Assembly (NCBI GenBank): GCA_002347925.1
Contig: DDYL01000076.1
Span: 7,677 to 13,761 of the forward strand
Origin: Chloroflexi bacterium UBA2235
GTDB taxonomy: Bacteria; Chloroflexota; UBA11872; UBA12225
Reading direction: 5' to 3'
Length of the DNA stretch: 6,085 bases
Shown one piece after another: positions 1-5,687 of the stretch. Both the position numbers and the translations under genes were made by a program. Each line of letters begins with the position of its first letter. The first letter of the stretch is position 1. Under the pieces are notes generated by a model that saw only the letters and a list, made by a program, of their open reading frames with translations, did no database searches and was not told where the DNA came from.

Positions 1-1230
1 ACGCCAACCGCGGCTCCCAAGCCGGTAACAATCAAGGTCACGGCCCGAACCGTCTCCGAGGCAGAGATGTGGGATGTCCGGATCCCGGTCTTCCAGAAGG
101 AAAACCCCGGGATCACGGTCGAGAAGGACCTGAACGACGGCGACATCATCGCCAAGATCACGACCCTGATCGCGGCCGGAAGCATCGGGGATGTCGTTCA
201 CACCCACCCGTCCCAGGCACAACCTCAACGTCTCTACCTCGCGAAGTCGATGAAGGACCTTGACGCACTCATCGCACGTGACAAGGTGGATCTCAAGCAG
301 TGGTATCCCGCGGCGATTGACGCCGGTCGACTGGACGGCAAGGTCATCTCGCTTCCCTTCAAGGGGAAGATGGCTGCGGTTGCGTTCTTCTACAACAAGA
401 CACTGTTTGACCAGGCGGGGGTCAAGGTTCCTGATGCCAATACGACGATGGCTGACGTCATGGAGGCCGCCGTCAAGCTGACCAAGCCCGATGGGTCACA
501 GTGGGGGATCGCCACCACCTTGCCGAAGGATTCGCGCACGCTTACTGGCACGTTGCGTCGGTGGAATGCCGAACTTCTCGACAAGGAAGCCAAAAAAGGC
601 ATGCTTGCGAGCACTGAGGCGGGTGCAGCGTTCGCGTGGTTCTACGATGCGTTCCACAAGCGCAAGGTGGCCGACCCGAAGGCGGATATCCAGAAGCTGT
701 TCGTTGAGGGCAAGGCTGCGATGCTGATGAACCTCGACTTCAACGTGAAGACGGCGATTCACCCGGCCGCAAAGCAGTTTGGCTACGAGTACAGTGCAAT
801 CCTTGCCCCAAAGGGGCCGACCGGCCGGCGTGGTGGGATCTGGGTGCCGGATGCGCTGCAACTGTCGGCGACTTCGCCGAATCCCGACCAGGCCTGGAAA
901 GTCCTGCAGTTCCTTGCAAGCAAGGACACGGGTCTCGCATTGGCAATGCAGAAGACGGGCTCGACAACGCCGGGCGCGCGTCCCGACGTGTACAACGATC
1001 CGAAGTTCGTGAACCACGAGGTCTTCCCGAAGATTCTTCAGGAACTCGACCGGGATGCGAACGAACTTGGCGAGACCTACCAGGTGCCGGGGAACTACAA
1101 GATCACGGAGTTCAACAAGGCCCTCGGCGACGCGGTCAACAAGGTCTGGGAGAACCAGGGCGAACCGACACCGTCGTACCTGAAAGCGTTGAACGACGAA
1201 TTGCAGAACATTCTCGACCTGCCCCGCTAG
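1..1230 (+). CDS. ABC transporter extracellular solute-binding protein, family 1 (sugar type), 5' partial
   Basis: The frame is open from base 1 to the TAG at 1228-1230, giving 409 visible residues; the true start and signal peptide lie upstream of the window. An internal ATG at 67 would cut off the first beta strand (VTIKVTAR), so it is not the start. The protein begins with a TPTAAPKP linker, typical after the lipid-anchor cysteine of Chloroflexota-type binding proteins. Family features seen are KITTLIAAG in the N-lobe, the hallmark YNKTLFDQAG at visible residues 131-140, and a helical C-terminus (YLKALNDELQNIL). It should bind a sugar or similar solute outside the membrane and hand it to an ABC permease (COG1653/UgpB-like). 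No permease or ATPase follows: the next gene is convergent, so the partners must be upstream or elsewhere. The family is secure; the substrate is unknown. Confidence 0.9.
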   Translation, partial: TPTAAPKPVTIKVTARTVSEAEMWDVRIPVFQKENPGITVEKDLNDGDIIAKITTLIAAGSIGDVVHTHPSQAQPQRLYLAKSMKDLDALIARDKVDLKQWYPAAIDAGRLDGKVISLPFKGKMAAVAFFYNKTLFDQAGVKVPDANTTMADVMEAAVKLTKPDGSQWGIATTLPKDSRTLTGTLRRWNAELLDKEAKKGMLASTEAGAAFAWFYDAFHKRKVADPKADIQKLFVEGKAAMLMNLDFNVKTAIHPAAKQFGYEYSAILAPKGPTGRRGGIWVPDALQLSATSPNPDQAWKVLQFLASKDTGLALAMQKTGSTTPGARPDVYNDPKFVNHEVFPKILQELDRDANELGETYQVPGNYKITEFNKALGDAVNKVWENQGEPTPSYLKALNDELQNILDLPR

Positions 1231-1258
1231 GCTCGTTCGGGTCTGGAGATAGTTGAGT

Positions 1259-1292
1259 CGAGGCCCCGATCCGGTTTCGGACAGGGGCCTCG
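1259..1292. terminator. Hairpin between convergent genes, likely bidirectional terminator
   Basis: CGAGGCCCC (1259-1267) pairs perfectly with GGGGCCTCG (1284-1292). Inside it, TCCG (1270-1273) pairs with CGGA (1278-1281) around a GTTT loop. It lies in the 84-base gap between the stops of the solute-binding protein gene and the oppositely oriented reductase gene, where a shared terminator is expected. Neither side has a clear U-tract (CTTCGTCT follows on +), so it is not a textbook intrinsic terminator; a Rho-assisted or RNA-stabilising role is possible. Confidence 0.6.
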
Positions 1293-1314
1293 CTTCGTCT
1301 CGTGGATGCGCTGG

Positions 1315-2325
1315 TCAGGATGCGACCCGGATGACCAGTTTCCCGAAATTCTCACCGGAGAACAGGCGCACAAAGGCTTGAGGTGCGTTCGCAAGGCCGT
1401 CAACGATGTCCTCGCGGTACCGCACCTGCCCGGACTGGACGCGCGGGGCGACATCCGCAAAAAAGATGGGGAATGTATCCGGGTGATCGGAGATGATGAA
1501 CCCTTGCAAGGTGACCCGGTTGGATAGGAGCGGGCCGAGGTTCAGCGGTGTCTGGTCCTCGCCGTTGTAGCGGCTGATGAGGCCACACAGGGGAATACGC
1601 GCGCCCTGGTTGAGGTTGGGCAGGACCGCGGCCAGGGTCGCGCCGCCAACATTCTCGAAGTAGATGTCGATCCCATCTGGGCAAGCCTGCTGCAGGACAT
1701 CCGTAAGAGATGAGACATCGTGTGACCGGTGGTTGACGCAGGCATCGAAGCCTAGGTCATGCACGGCGTGTGCGCACTTGGCATCGGACCCGGCGACGCC
1801 GACGACACGGCAACCGGCGAGGCGTGCAAGTTGTCCAACTACGCTGCCGACGGCACCGGTAGCGGCTCCGACGACAACTGTCTGGCCTGCCTGTGGCCGT
1901 CCGATCACGTTCAGGCCGTACCACGCGGTCTGCCCGGGCATGCCGAGGACACCGATGGCGGTACTGATTGGCGCCAGGCTCGCGTCGACAACGCGGACGG
2001 ATCGCGCGTTGAGGACGGCGAACTCCTGCCAACCGCCCCCGCCGGTCACGATGCTTCCGACGGCAATCGATGGGTCATTGGATGCGACCACTTCGCCAAC
2101 CGTGCCCCCGGGCATGACGGCGTTGATTGGGGTTGGAGCGGCGTACGACTTCCCGTCGTTCATGCGTCCCCGCATGTAGGGATCGAGCGACAGGAAGTGT
2201 GTCCGAACGAGCAGTTCGCCCGGTCCGGGATGGGGCACTGGAGTCTCGACGATCGCGAAGTCTTCTGGTTGGGGCAATCCGTTTGGGCGTCGGCGGAGTT
2301 GGACCTGCCGGTTCATTGTGGTCAC
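1315..2325 (-). CDS. NADP-dependent oxidoreductase, CurA/leukotriene B4 12-hydroxydehydrogenase type
   Basis: The 336-residue product aligns along its whole length, from memory, with E. coli CurA (about 345 aa), a zinc-independent medium-chain reductase that uses NADPH to reduce the C=C bond of 2-alkenals, enones and curcumin in the cytoplasm. Visible landmarks are LSLDPYMRGRM (46-55), the inter-domain GVLGMPGQTAWYGL (125-138), the nucleotide-binding AATGAVGS (154-161), GSDAKC (179-184) with the lysine expected to contact the NADP phosphate, GIDIYFENVGG (218-228), the active-site-region SRYN (251-254), LQGFII (273-278), and the C-terminal NFGKLVIRVA. No zinc-binding cysteine set is present. 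A GTG start at 2325 is preferred because GAGGAA sits 5 bases upstream; the ATG at 2316 would be 14 bases from it. The gene is monocistronic here and divergent from the B12 operon. The natural substrate cannot be told from sequence. Confidence 0.9.
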   Translation of the reverse strand: MTTMNRQVQLRRRPNGLPQPEDFAIVETPVPHPGPGELLVRTHFLSLDPYMRGRMNDGKSYAAPTPINAVMPGGTVGEVVASNDPSIAVGSIVTGGGGWQEFAVLNARSVRVVDASLAPISTAIGVLGMPGQTAWYGLNVIGRPQAGQTVVVGAATGAVGSVVGQLARLAGCRVVGVAGSDAKCAHAVHDLGFDACVNHRSHDVSSLTDVLQQACPDGIDIYFENVGGATLAAVLPNLNQGARIPLCGLISRYNGEDQTPLNLGPLLSNRVTLQGFIISDHPDTFPIFFADVAPRVQSGQVRYREDIVDGLANAPQAFVRLFSGENFGKLVIRVAS

Positions 2326-2330
2326 TTCAT

Positions 2331-2336
2331 TTCCTC
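2331..2336 (-). promoter_or_regulatory. Ribosome binding site of the CurA-like reductase
   Basis: On the minus strand this reads GAGGAA, followed by ATGAA and then the GTG start at 2325. The 5-base spacing decides for GTG over the in-frame ATG three codons later. An ATG at 2330 is out of frame and stops after two codons. Confidence 0.65.
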
Positions 2337-2381
2337 ATTCCAGTGCATTGTGCGGTCGAGGTGGACAGCGCGAGGCTGCGG

Positions 2382-2404
2382 TACCGGGTTACCGGGTATA
2401 TACT
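2382..2404 (+). promoter_or_regulatory. Candidate promoter with tandem octamer for the btu leader
   Basis: TACCGGGT occurs twice in perfect tandem (2382-2389, 2390-2397) and runs into TATATACT. TATACT at 2399-2404 matches five of six bases of a -10 box; transcription would then begin near 2411, just ahead of the first riboswitch hairpin. CCGGG (2392-2396) can pair with CCCGG (2405-2409) around the AT-rich centre. No convincing -35 box is visible at normal spacing. The TATATA core is symmetric, so it could also serve the minus-strand reductase gene. Confidence 0.35.
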
Positions 2405-2420
2405 CCCGGCAACTGAATAC

Positions 2421-2599
2421 ACGTTGGTGGCTGTGTTGGCCACCCGCGCCATGGGTAATCGCTCCGGGACCGGGGTGAGACGTGGGGGAAGTCGGTCAAA
2501 TGCCGACGCTGTCCCGCAACTGTAGTGCGTCCGTGGTAGGAGCAGGCGGGTTTCCGTCGTGCTGACTACGGTGCAAAGTCAGGTTACCCATCCCATGGC
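2421..2599 (+). promoter_or_regulatory. Cobalamin riboswitch
   Basis: This is a B12-sensing leader RNA upstream of the B12 transporter. Conserved core elements appear in order: GGGAA (2486-2490); the P5-type stem GTCGG/CCGAC (2491-2495 with 2503-2507), whose loop has the conserved spaced A; GC.G then CCCGCAACTGT (2513-2523); and the B12 box AAGTCAGG..ACCC (2576-2589). P1 can form from ATGGGTAA (2451-2458) and TTACCCAT (2584-2591). A following 7-bp stem joins 2459-2465 with 2472-2478. A side arm joins 2531-2537 with 2565-2571, topped by AGCA/TGCT and GGCGG/CCGTC. A hairpin GGTGGC/GCCACC (2426-2444) precedes the core. The outer limits are approximate. Binding of cobalamin should repress the downstream genes, as is known for this RNA family (Rfam RF00174). 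The ligand subclass (adenosyl- or methylcobalamin) was not determined. Confidence 0.93.
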
Positions 2600-2604
2600 A
2601 CGCT

Positions 2605-2632
2605 GCGTACCTTCGCGAGAAAGGGTTGACGC
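2605..2632 (+). promoter_or_regulatory. Possible SD-sequestering hairpin (riboswitch expression platform)
   Basis: GCGTACCTT (2605-2613) can pair with AGGGT (2622-2626) and, after a two-base TG bulge, ACGC (2629-2632), around an 8-base loop. This buries the only purine-rich Shine-Dalgarno-like run, GAGAAAGGG (2617-2625), ahead of the btuC start at 2638. No run of Ts follows, so the riboswitch more likely controls ribosome access than transcription termination. The fold was drawn by eye without an energy calculation. Confidence 0.45.
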
Positions 2633-2637
2633 TGCAC

Positions 2638-3810
2638 ATGGACAGGGCATTGCCCTCGCCGCTTTTCCCCGGATCTGACACCGCGCGCCGCCACGTCTCG
2701 TGGCCAACTCGTCCGATCCAGATACTCAGGCGCCTTGGGTTGGCGTTCCCCACGGTCAGCTTGGTCGTGGTGCTGTGCACCGGCCTCGTGGGGGCCGTGG
2801 TTGCAGGTGTTGCGTGGGGCGCGGTGGTGATCCCGACCCACGTGGTCGTTGGGGTGATCTCCAACCACCTTGGGCTGACCACTATGGCGGCCACTTGGTC
2901 GCCCGCGCAAGATGCCATCGTGTGGCAAGTACGGTTTCCACGGGTGCTGGGTGCCGCGCTTGCCGGCAGCGCACTTGCAACCAGTGGGGCACTTTTCCAG
3001 GGACTGTTCCGGAATCCGATGGCGGATCCGTTTGTGTTGGGTATCTCGTCGGGGGCGGCGTTTGGGGCGACCCTCGCGCTGCTCGTTGGGCCGGCCGCGG
3101 GTTTCGTGGCGGTTGGCTTCCTTGCCCCGACGGCGGCAGGCGTCCAAGCGATGTTCGTACCAGCGGCTGGTGCGGTCGGTGCGGTTGCCACGGCTTTCGT
3201 GGTCTTTCGGATATCCCGACGTGGCGCTGGGTTTCTGCTGACCGACCTCTTGTTAGCGGGCTTTGCGGTCGGGTCGATGTTGACCGCGGCGACGACCGCA
3301 GTGCTGGTGCTGAACGACCAGATGGCAGTGCGTCTCCGTCTCGTCTTCTCGTGGCTGGCAGGTGGCATCGCGGTGAACGGCTGGGGGCACTTGGCCGTCG
3401 CCGCGCCGGTCGTCCTGATTGGCCTCGGCGTCGCATATGCCCTTGCGCATTGGCTTGACCCGTTGGTCCTTGGTGAGGCCGGAGCGGCCAGTGTCGGTGT
3501 GCCGGTGGCGATGACCATCCGGGTAACGCTCGCGACGGGTGCGATTCTGGCGGCCTCGGCCGTGACGCTTGGCGGCCTGATCGGCTTCGTCGGCTTGTTG
3601 GTACCACACATGCTTAGACGCTTGACGGGGCCGTCGAACCGGAGGCTCTTGCCGGCGTGTGCTTTTGGTGGGGGCGCCTTTCTCGTGACTGCCGACCTGT
3701 TGGCGCGCTACGTCTTGGCGCCTGTCGAATTGCCGGTGGGCATCCTCACCGCAATGGTCGGTGGCCCGGCCTTCCTGGTTATTTTGCGTCGCGCGCGGCG
3801 GGCGTCCTGA
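2638..3810 (+). CDS. btuC: Vitamin B12 ABC transporter permease BtuC (FecCD family)
   Basis: The 390-residue inner-membrane permease forms the dimeric channel that passes cobalamin into the cytoplasm. It is very hydrophobic, with about ten likely membrane segments starting near residue 35. FecCD signatures are RVLGAALAGSALATSGALFQ (102-121), RNPMADPFVLGISSGAAFGA (125-144), LLLAGFAVGS (204-213), the GFVGLLVPHMLRRLTGPSNRRLLP stretch (316-339) that contacts the ATPase, and ELPVGILTAMVGGPAFLVILRR (364-385). FecCD permeases also carry siderophores or haem; the B12 assignment rests on the riboswitch. I chose ATG 2638; an in-frame TTG at 2626 abuts the AAGGG run, leaving no room for a ribosome. From ATG the SD-like run is about 12 bases away, slightly long. 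The roughly 35-residue polar N-terminus makes it longer than E. coli BtuC (326 aa). Its stop overlaps the next start by one base. Confidence 0.92.
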   Translation: MDRALPSPLFPGSDTARRHVSWPTRPIQILRRLGLAFPTVSLVVVLCTGLVGAVVAGVAWGAVVIPTHVVVGVISNHLGLTTMAATWSPAQDAIVWQVRFPRVLGAALAGSALATSGALFQGLFRNPMADPFVLGISSGAAFGATLALLVGPAAGFVAVGFLAPTAAGVQAMFVPAAGAVGAVATAFVVFRISRRGAGFLLTDLLLAGFAVGSMLTAATTAVLVLNDQMAVRLRLVFSWLAGGIAVNGWGHLAVAAPVVLIGLGVAYALAHWLDPLVLGEAGAASVGVPVAMTIRVTLATGAILAASAVTLGGLIGFVGLLVPHMLRRLTGPSNRRLLPACAFGGGAFLVTADLLARYVLAPVELPVGILTAMVGGPAFLVILRRARRAS

Positions 3811-4655
3811 TGGCCGAGGCAACCCGCGTGCATGGTCCCCGGGGCTTCCGCCTCGAGGGTGTCGCTGCCACGTACGACACTTCAGGCGCGGAGGCGTTGT
3901 GCGGCGTCTCGCTGACGATTGAACCGGGTGAGTTCGTGGCTGTCGTCGGTCCGAACGGGGCCGGCAAGTCGACGCTTCTTCAACTGTTGGCCGGTTTGGT
4001 GGAACCGTCGCGGGGCACGGTGACCCTCGATGGTGTGGCGTTGCGTGACCATCGACGTCGCGATCTTGCGCGGCGCATCGCATGGTTGCCGCAGCGACTC
4101 GAACCGGCCTTTGACATCACGGTCGCGGATCTCGTTGCCCTCGGGCGCACCGCCCATCGTTCGCTCTGGGGCGGTGACGACGATGCCGACCGGCGTGCGA
4201 TCGACGGCGCGCTGGCAGCGACCGACACCACCGAATTCCGTGGCCGCCTTGTGCAGGAACTCTCAGGGGGCGAACGGCAACGGGTCGCCCTGGCGATGTC
4301 GCTTGCCCAGGCGCCAGAGGTCCTCCTCTTGGACGAACCGACCACCCACCTCGACCCGGCACATGCCCAGGGCCTCCTCGACGTCGTGGCGCGCAAGCAC
4401 CTCGACGAAGGCCTGACCGTGGTTGCCGTGTTCCACGACCTGAACCTTGCCGCGTTGGCGGCGGGGCGTGTGGTCGTCATCAATGACGGGCTGGTTGTGG
4501 CCGATGGTCCGCCCGCCCTCGCTCTCGCCCCAAGCGTGCTGGCCCAGACATTTGGGCCGGTCATGCATACCGTGACGCATCCCGTCGTTGGGGTGGCGCA
4601 GGTTCTGCCTGCGCGTGCCCCCCAATCAGTCTTGCCTCTGGAGATTTCCCGATGA
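3810..4655 (+). CDS. btuD: Vitamin B12 ABC transporter ATP-binding protein BtuD (FepC/HmuV type)
   Basis: The 281-residue cytoplasmic ATPase powers import by BtuC. All nucleotide-binding motifs are intact: Walker A GPNGAGKST (47-55), Q-loop LPQ (Q95), signature LSGGERQ (151-157), Walker B VLLLDEP (171-177), D-loop HLD (180-182) and the switch histidine H209 in VFHDLNLA. TVADLVALGRTAHRS after the Q-loop is typical of the iron/B12/haem import ATPases. The C-terminal segment after about residue 245 (QTFGPVMHTVTHPVVGVAQVLP) matches the tail of that subfamily. The ATG at 3810 overlaps the btuC stop (TGATG), which suggests translational coupling; a frame extension upstream inside btuC is not needed and would spoil the normal N-terminus (FRLEGVAATY at 13-22). 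Substrate specificity comes from the operon context. Confidence 0.93.
   Translation: MAEATRVHGPRGFRLEGVAATYDTSGAEALCGVSLTIEPGEFVAVVGPNGAGKSTLLQLLAGLVEPSRGTVTLDGVALRDHRRRDLARRIAWLPQRLEPAFDITVADLVALGRTAHRSLWGGDDDADRRAIDGALAATDTTEFRGRLVQELSGGERQRVALAMSLAQAPEVLLLDEPTTHLDPAHAQGLLDVVARKHLDEGLTVVAVFHDLNLAALAAGRVVVINDGLVVADGPPALALAPSVLAQTFGPVMHTVTHPVVGVAQVLPARAPQSVLPLEISR
4640..4643 (+). promoter_or_regulatory. Ribosome binding site of btuF
   Basis: GGAG lies inside the end of btuD, 8 bases before the ATG at 4652. It supports this start even though the two genes overlap by four bases (ATGA). Confidence 0.6.
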
Positions 4656-5665
4656 CCCTTGAGAACCGTCGCGGCGCGCTTGCGTCGCTAGTGCGTACGC
4701 TCGCCGTCGCACTCGCATTGCTGTTGCCTGTACCCGCTGTTCTTGCCGACCGAGCGCCGATTGCGCCAGCCTCATCAGCGGCAGGTGTGCTCGGCGCGAC
4801 GACCTATCCGCTGTCGCTGGTCGACGACGACGGGCGTGCCGTCACCATCGCAAAGGAACCGCGTCGCATCGTTTCAGCGGCTCCAAGCACCACCGAGATT
4901 GTGTTTGCGGTGGGGCTGGGCGACCGCGTCGTCGGAGTCACCGACTTCTGCGACTATCCGGAGGCCGCCCAATCCGTGCCGAAGATCGGCGGGTTCAAGC
5001 CGAACCTTGAGGCGATCATTGGGGCGCAGCCAGACGTCGTGCTCGCGGTGCGAGGCTTCCCTGCCGAAATCATCGCCAACCTTGAGGTGATGAAGATTCC
5101 GGTGGTGATCCTGAACCCGGTGGACTTCACAGGTGTGCTCGCAAACGTCGAGAGGGTCGGGGATATCGGCAACGCGCACGATGCAGCAACGAACTTGGTG
5201 ACGTCGTTGCGCCGACGTTGGGATGCCGTCGAAGCAAAGGCGAAAGGGGCTGCCGGTCGCCCCCGTGTTCTCTTTGAGATTGACGCCTCTTACCCCGGGA
5301 GCATCATGGCTGCCGGGCCGGGCACCTTCATCGACGCCATGCTGAAGGCGGTGGGTGCGGACAACGCCGTGGCGCCTGTGGCCGGGGGGATGCAGTACCC
5401 CAGCGTCAGTGATGAGGCGGTGCTTGGCCTCGCGCCGGAGATGGTAATCCTCGGCGACGCGCCGTACGGCCAAAGCGTCGAGGCGCTGGCGGCGAGGCCA
5501 GGGTGGGACGTCGTCCCGGCGGTGCGTGATGGGCGCGTTGTCACGCTGAGCCAGCGCGAGGTTGATGTGACGAGTCGGCCGGGACCGCGGATCGTCGACG
5601 GCCTTGAGGCGGTCGCACAAGTAGTGCGCCCGGAACTCTTCGGGCCGTCGGACACATCACGCTAG
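4652..5665 (+). CDS. btuF: Vitamin B12-binding protein BtuF (class III solute-binding protein)
   Basis: The 337-residue protein would capture cobalamin outside the membrane and deliver it to BtuCD. Residues 1-32 form a Sec signal peptide: positive n-region (ENRRG, R15), hydrophobic LAVALALLLPVPA, cleavage likely after AVLA-32. A short Ala/Ser/Pro linker (about 35-50) follows, then the periplasmic-binding domain: RRIVSAAPSTTEIVFAVGLGDRVVGVTDFCDYP (71-103), KPNLEAIIGAQPDVVLA (116-132), a long inter-lobe helix (160-200), and SVSDEAVLGLAPEMVILGD (251-269), all typical of the BtuF/FhuD/TroA fold. The only cysteine is C100 inside the domain, so there is no lipobox, which is unusual if the cell has a single membrane. 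The start is supported by GGAG 8 bases upstream. The protein could bind a siderophore or haem instead; the riboswitch argues for B12. Confidence 0.9.
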   Translation: MTLENRRGALASLVRTLAVALALLLPVPAVLADRAPIAPASSAAGVLGATTYPLSLVDDDGRAVTIAKEPRRIVSAAPSTTEIVFAVGLGDRVVGVTDFCDYPEAAQSVPKIGGFKPNLEAIIGAQPDVVLAVRGFPAEIIANLEVMKIPVVILNPVDFTGVLANVERVGDIGNAHDAATNLVTSLRRRWDAVEAKAKGAAGRPRVLFEIDASYPGSIMAAGPGTFIDAMLKAVGADNAVAPVAGGMQYPSVSDEAVLGLAPEMVILGDAPYGQSVEALAARPGWDVVPAVRDGRVVTLSQREVDVTSRPGPRIVDGLEAVAQVVRPELFGPSDTSR

Positions 5666-5679
5666 TTTCAGCGAGGTGT
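5654..5679. terminator. Imperfect hairpin over the btuF stop, possible convergent terminator
   Basis: ACATCACGCT (5654-5663) can pair with AGCGAGGTGT (5670-5679) around AGTTTC, with one A-A mismatch and one G-T pair. It covers the btuF stop and most of the 22-base gap before the stop of the opposing gene. No T-run follows on either strand, so a terminator role is only suggested by position. Confidence 0.3.
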
Positions 5680-5687
5680 GGCGCGCG

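Noticed and set aside
67..69. ATG at 67 as the start of the solute-binding protein.
   Set aside because: The frame is open upstream to base 1 and encodes the first beta strand and linker of the family, so the gene is truncated by the window and does not start here.
496..1017. A 173-codon minus-strand frame opposite the solute-binding protein.
   Set aside because: No motif, Arg-rich, and fully inside a recognisable binding-protein gene.
1759..2478. A 239-codon plus-strand frame opposite the CurA-like reductase.
   Set aside because: It has no family motif, overlaps a strongly conserved gene on the other strand and ends inside the riboswitch.
2496..3611. A 371-codon open frame on the minus strand opposite the riboswitch and btuC.
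   Set aside because: Its product is a Thr/Pro/Ala/Arg-rich string with no recognisable domain. It runs antisense to a clear FecCD permease and through the riboswitch core, as expected for a high-GC shadow frame.
3657..3809. Upstream in-frame extension of btuD inside btuC (GTG at 3657).
   Set aside because: It would overlap btuC by about 150 bases and add a non-homologous N-terminus. The ATG at 3810 gives the normal ATPase N-terminus and a coupled 1-base overlap.
3253..4083. A 276-codon minus-strand frame opposite the btuC/btuD junction.
   Set aside because: Arg/Pro/His-rich with no recognisable motif; it is antisense to the conserved permease and the Walker A region.
4874..5620. A 248-codon minus-strand frame opposite btuF.
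   Set aside because: Low-complexity Arg/His-rich product without a domain; btuF on the other strand explains the coding signal.
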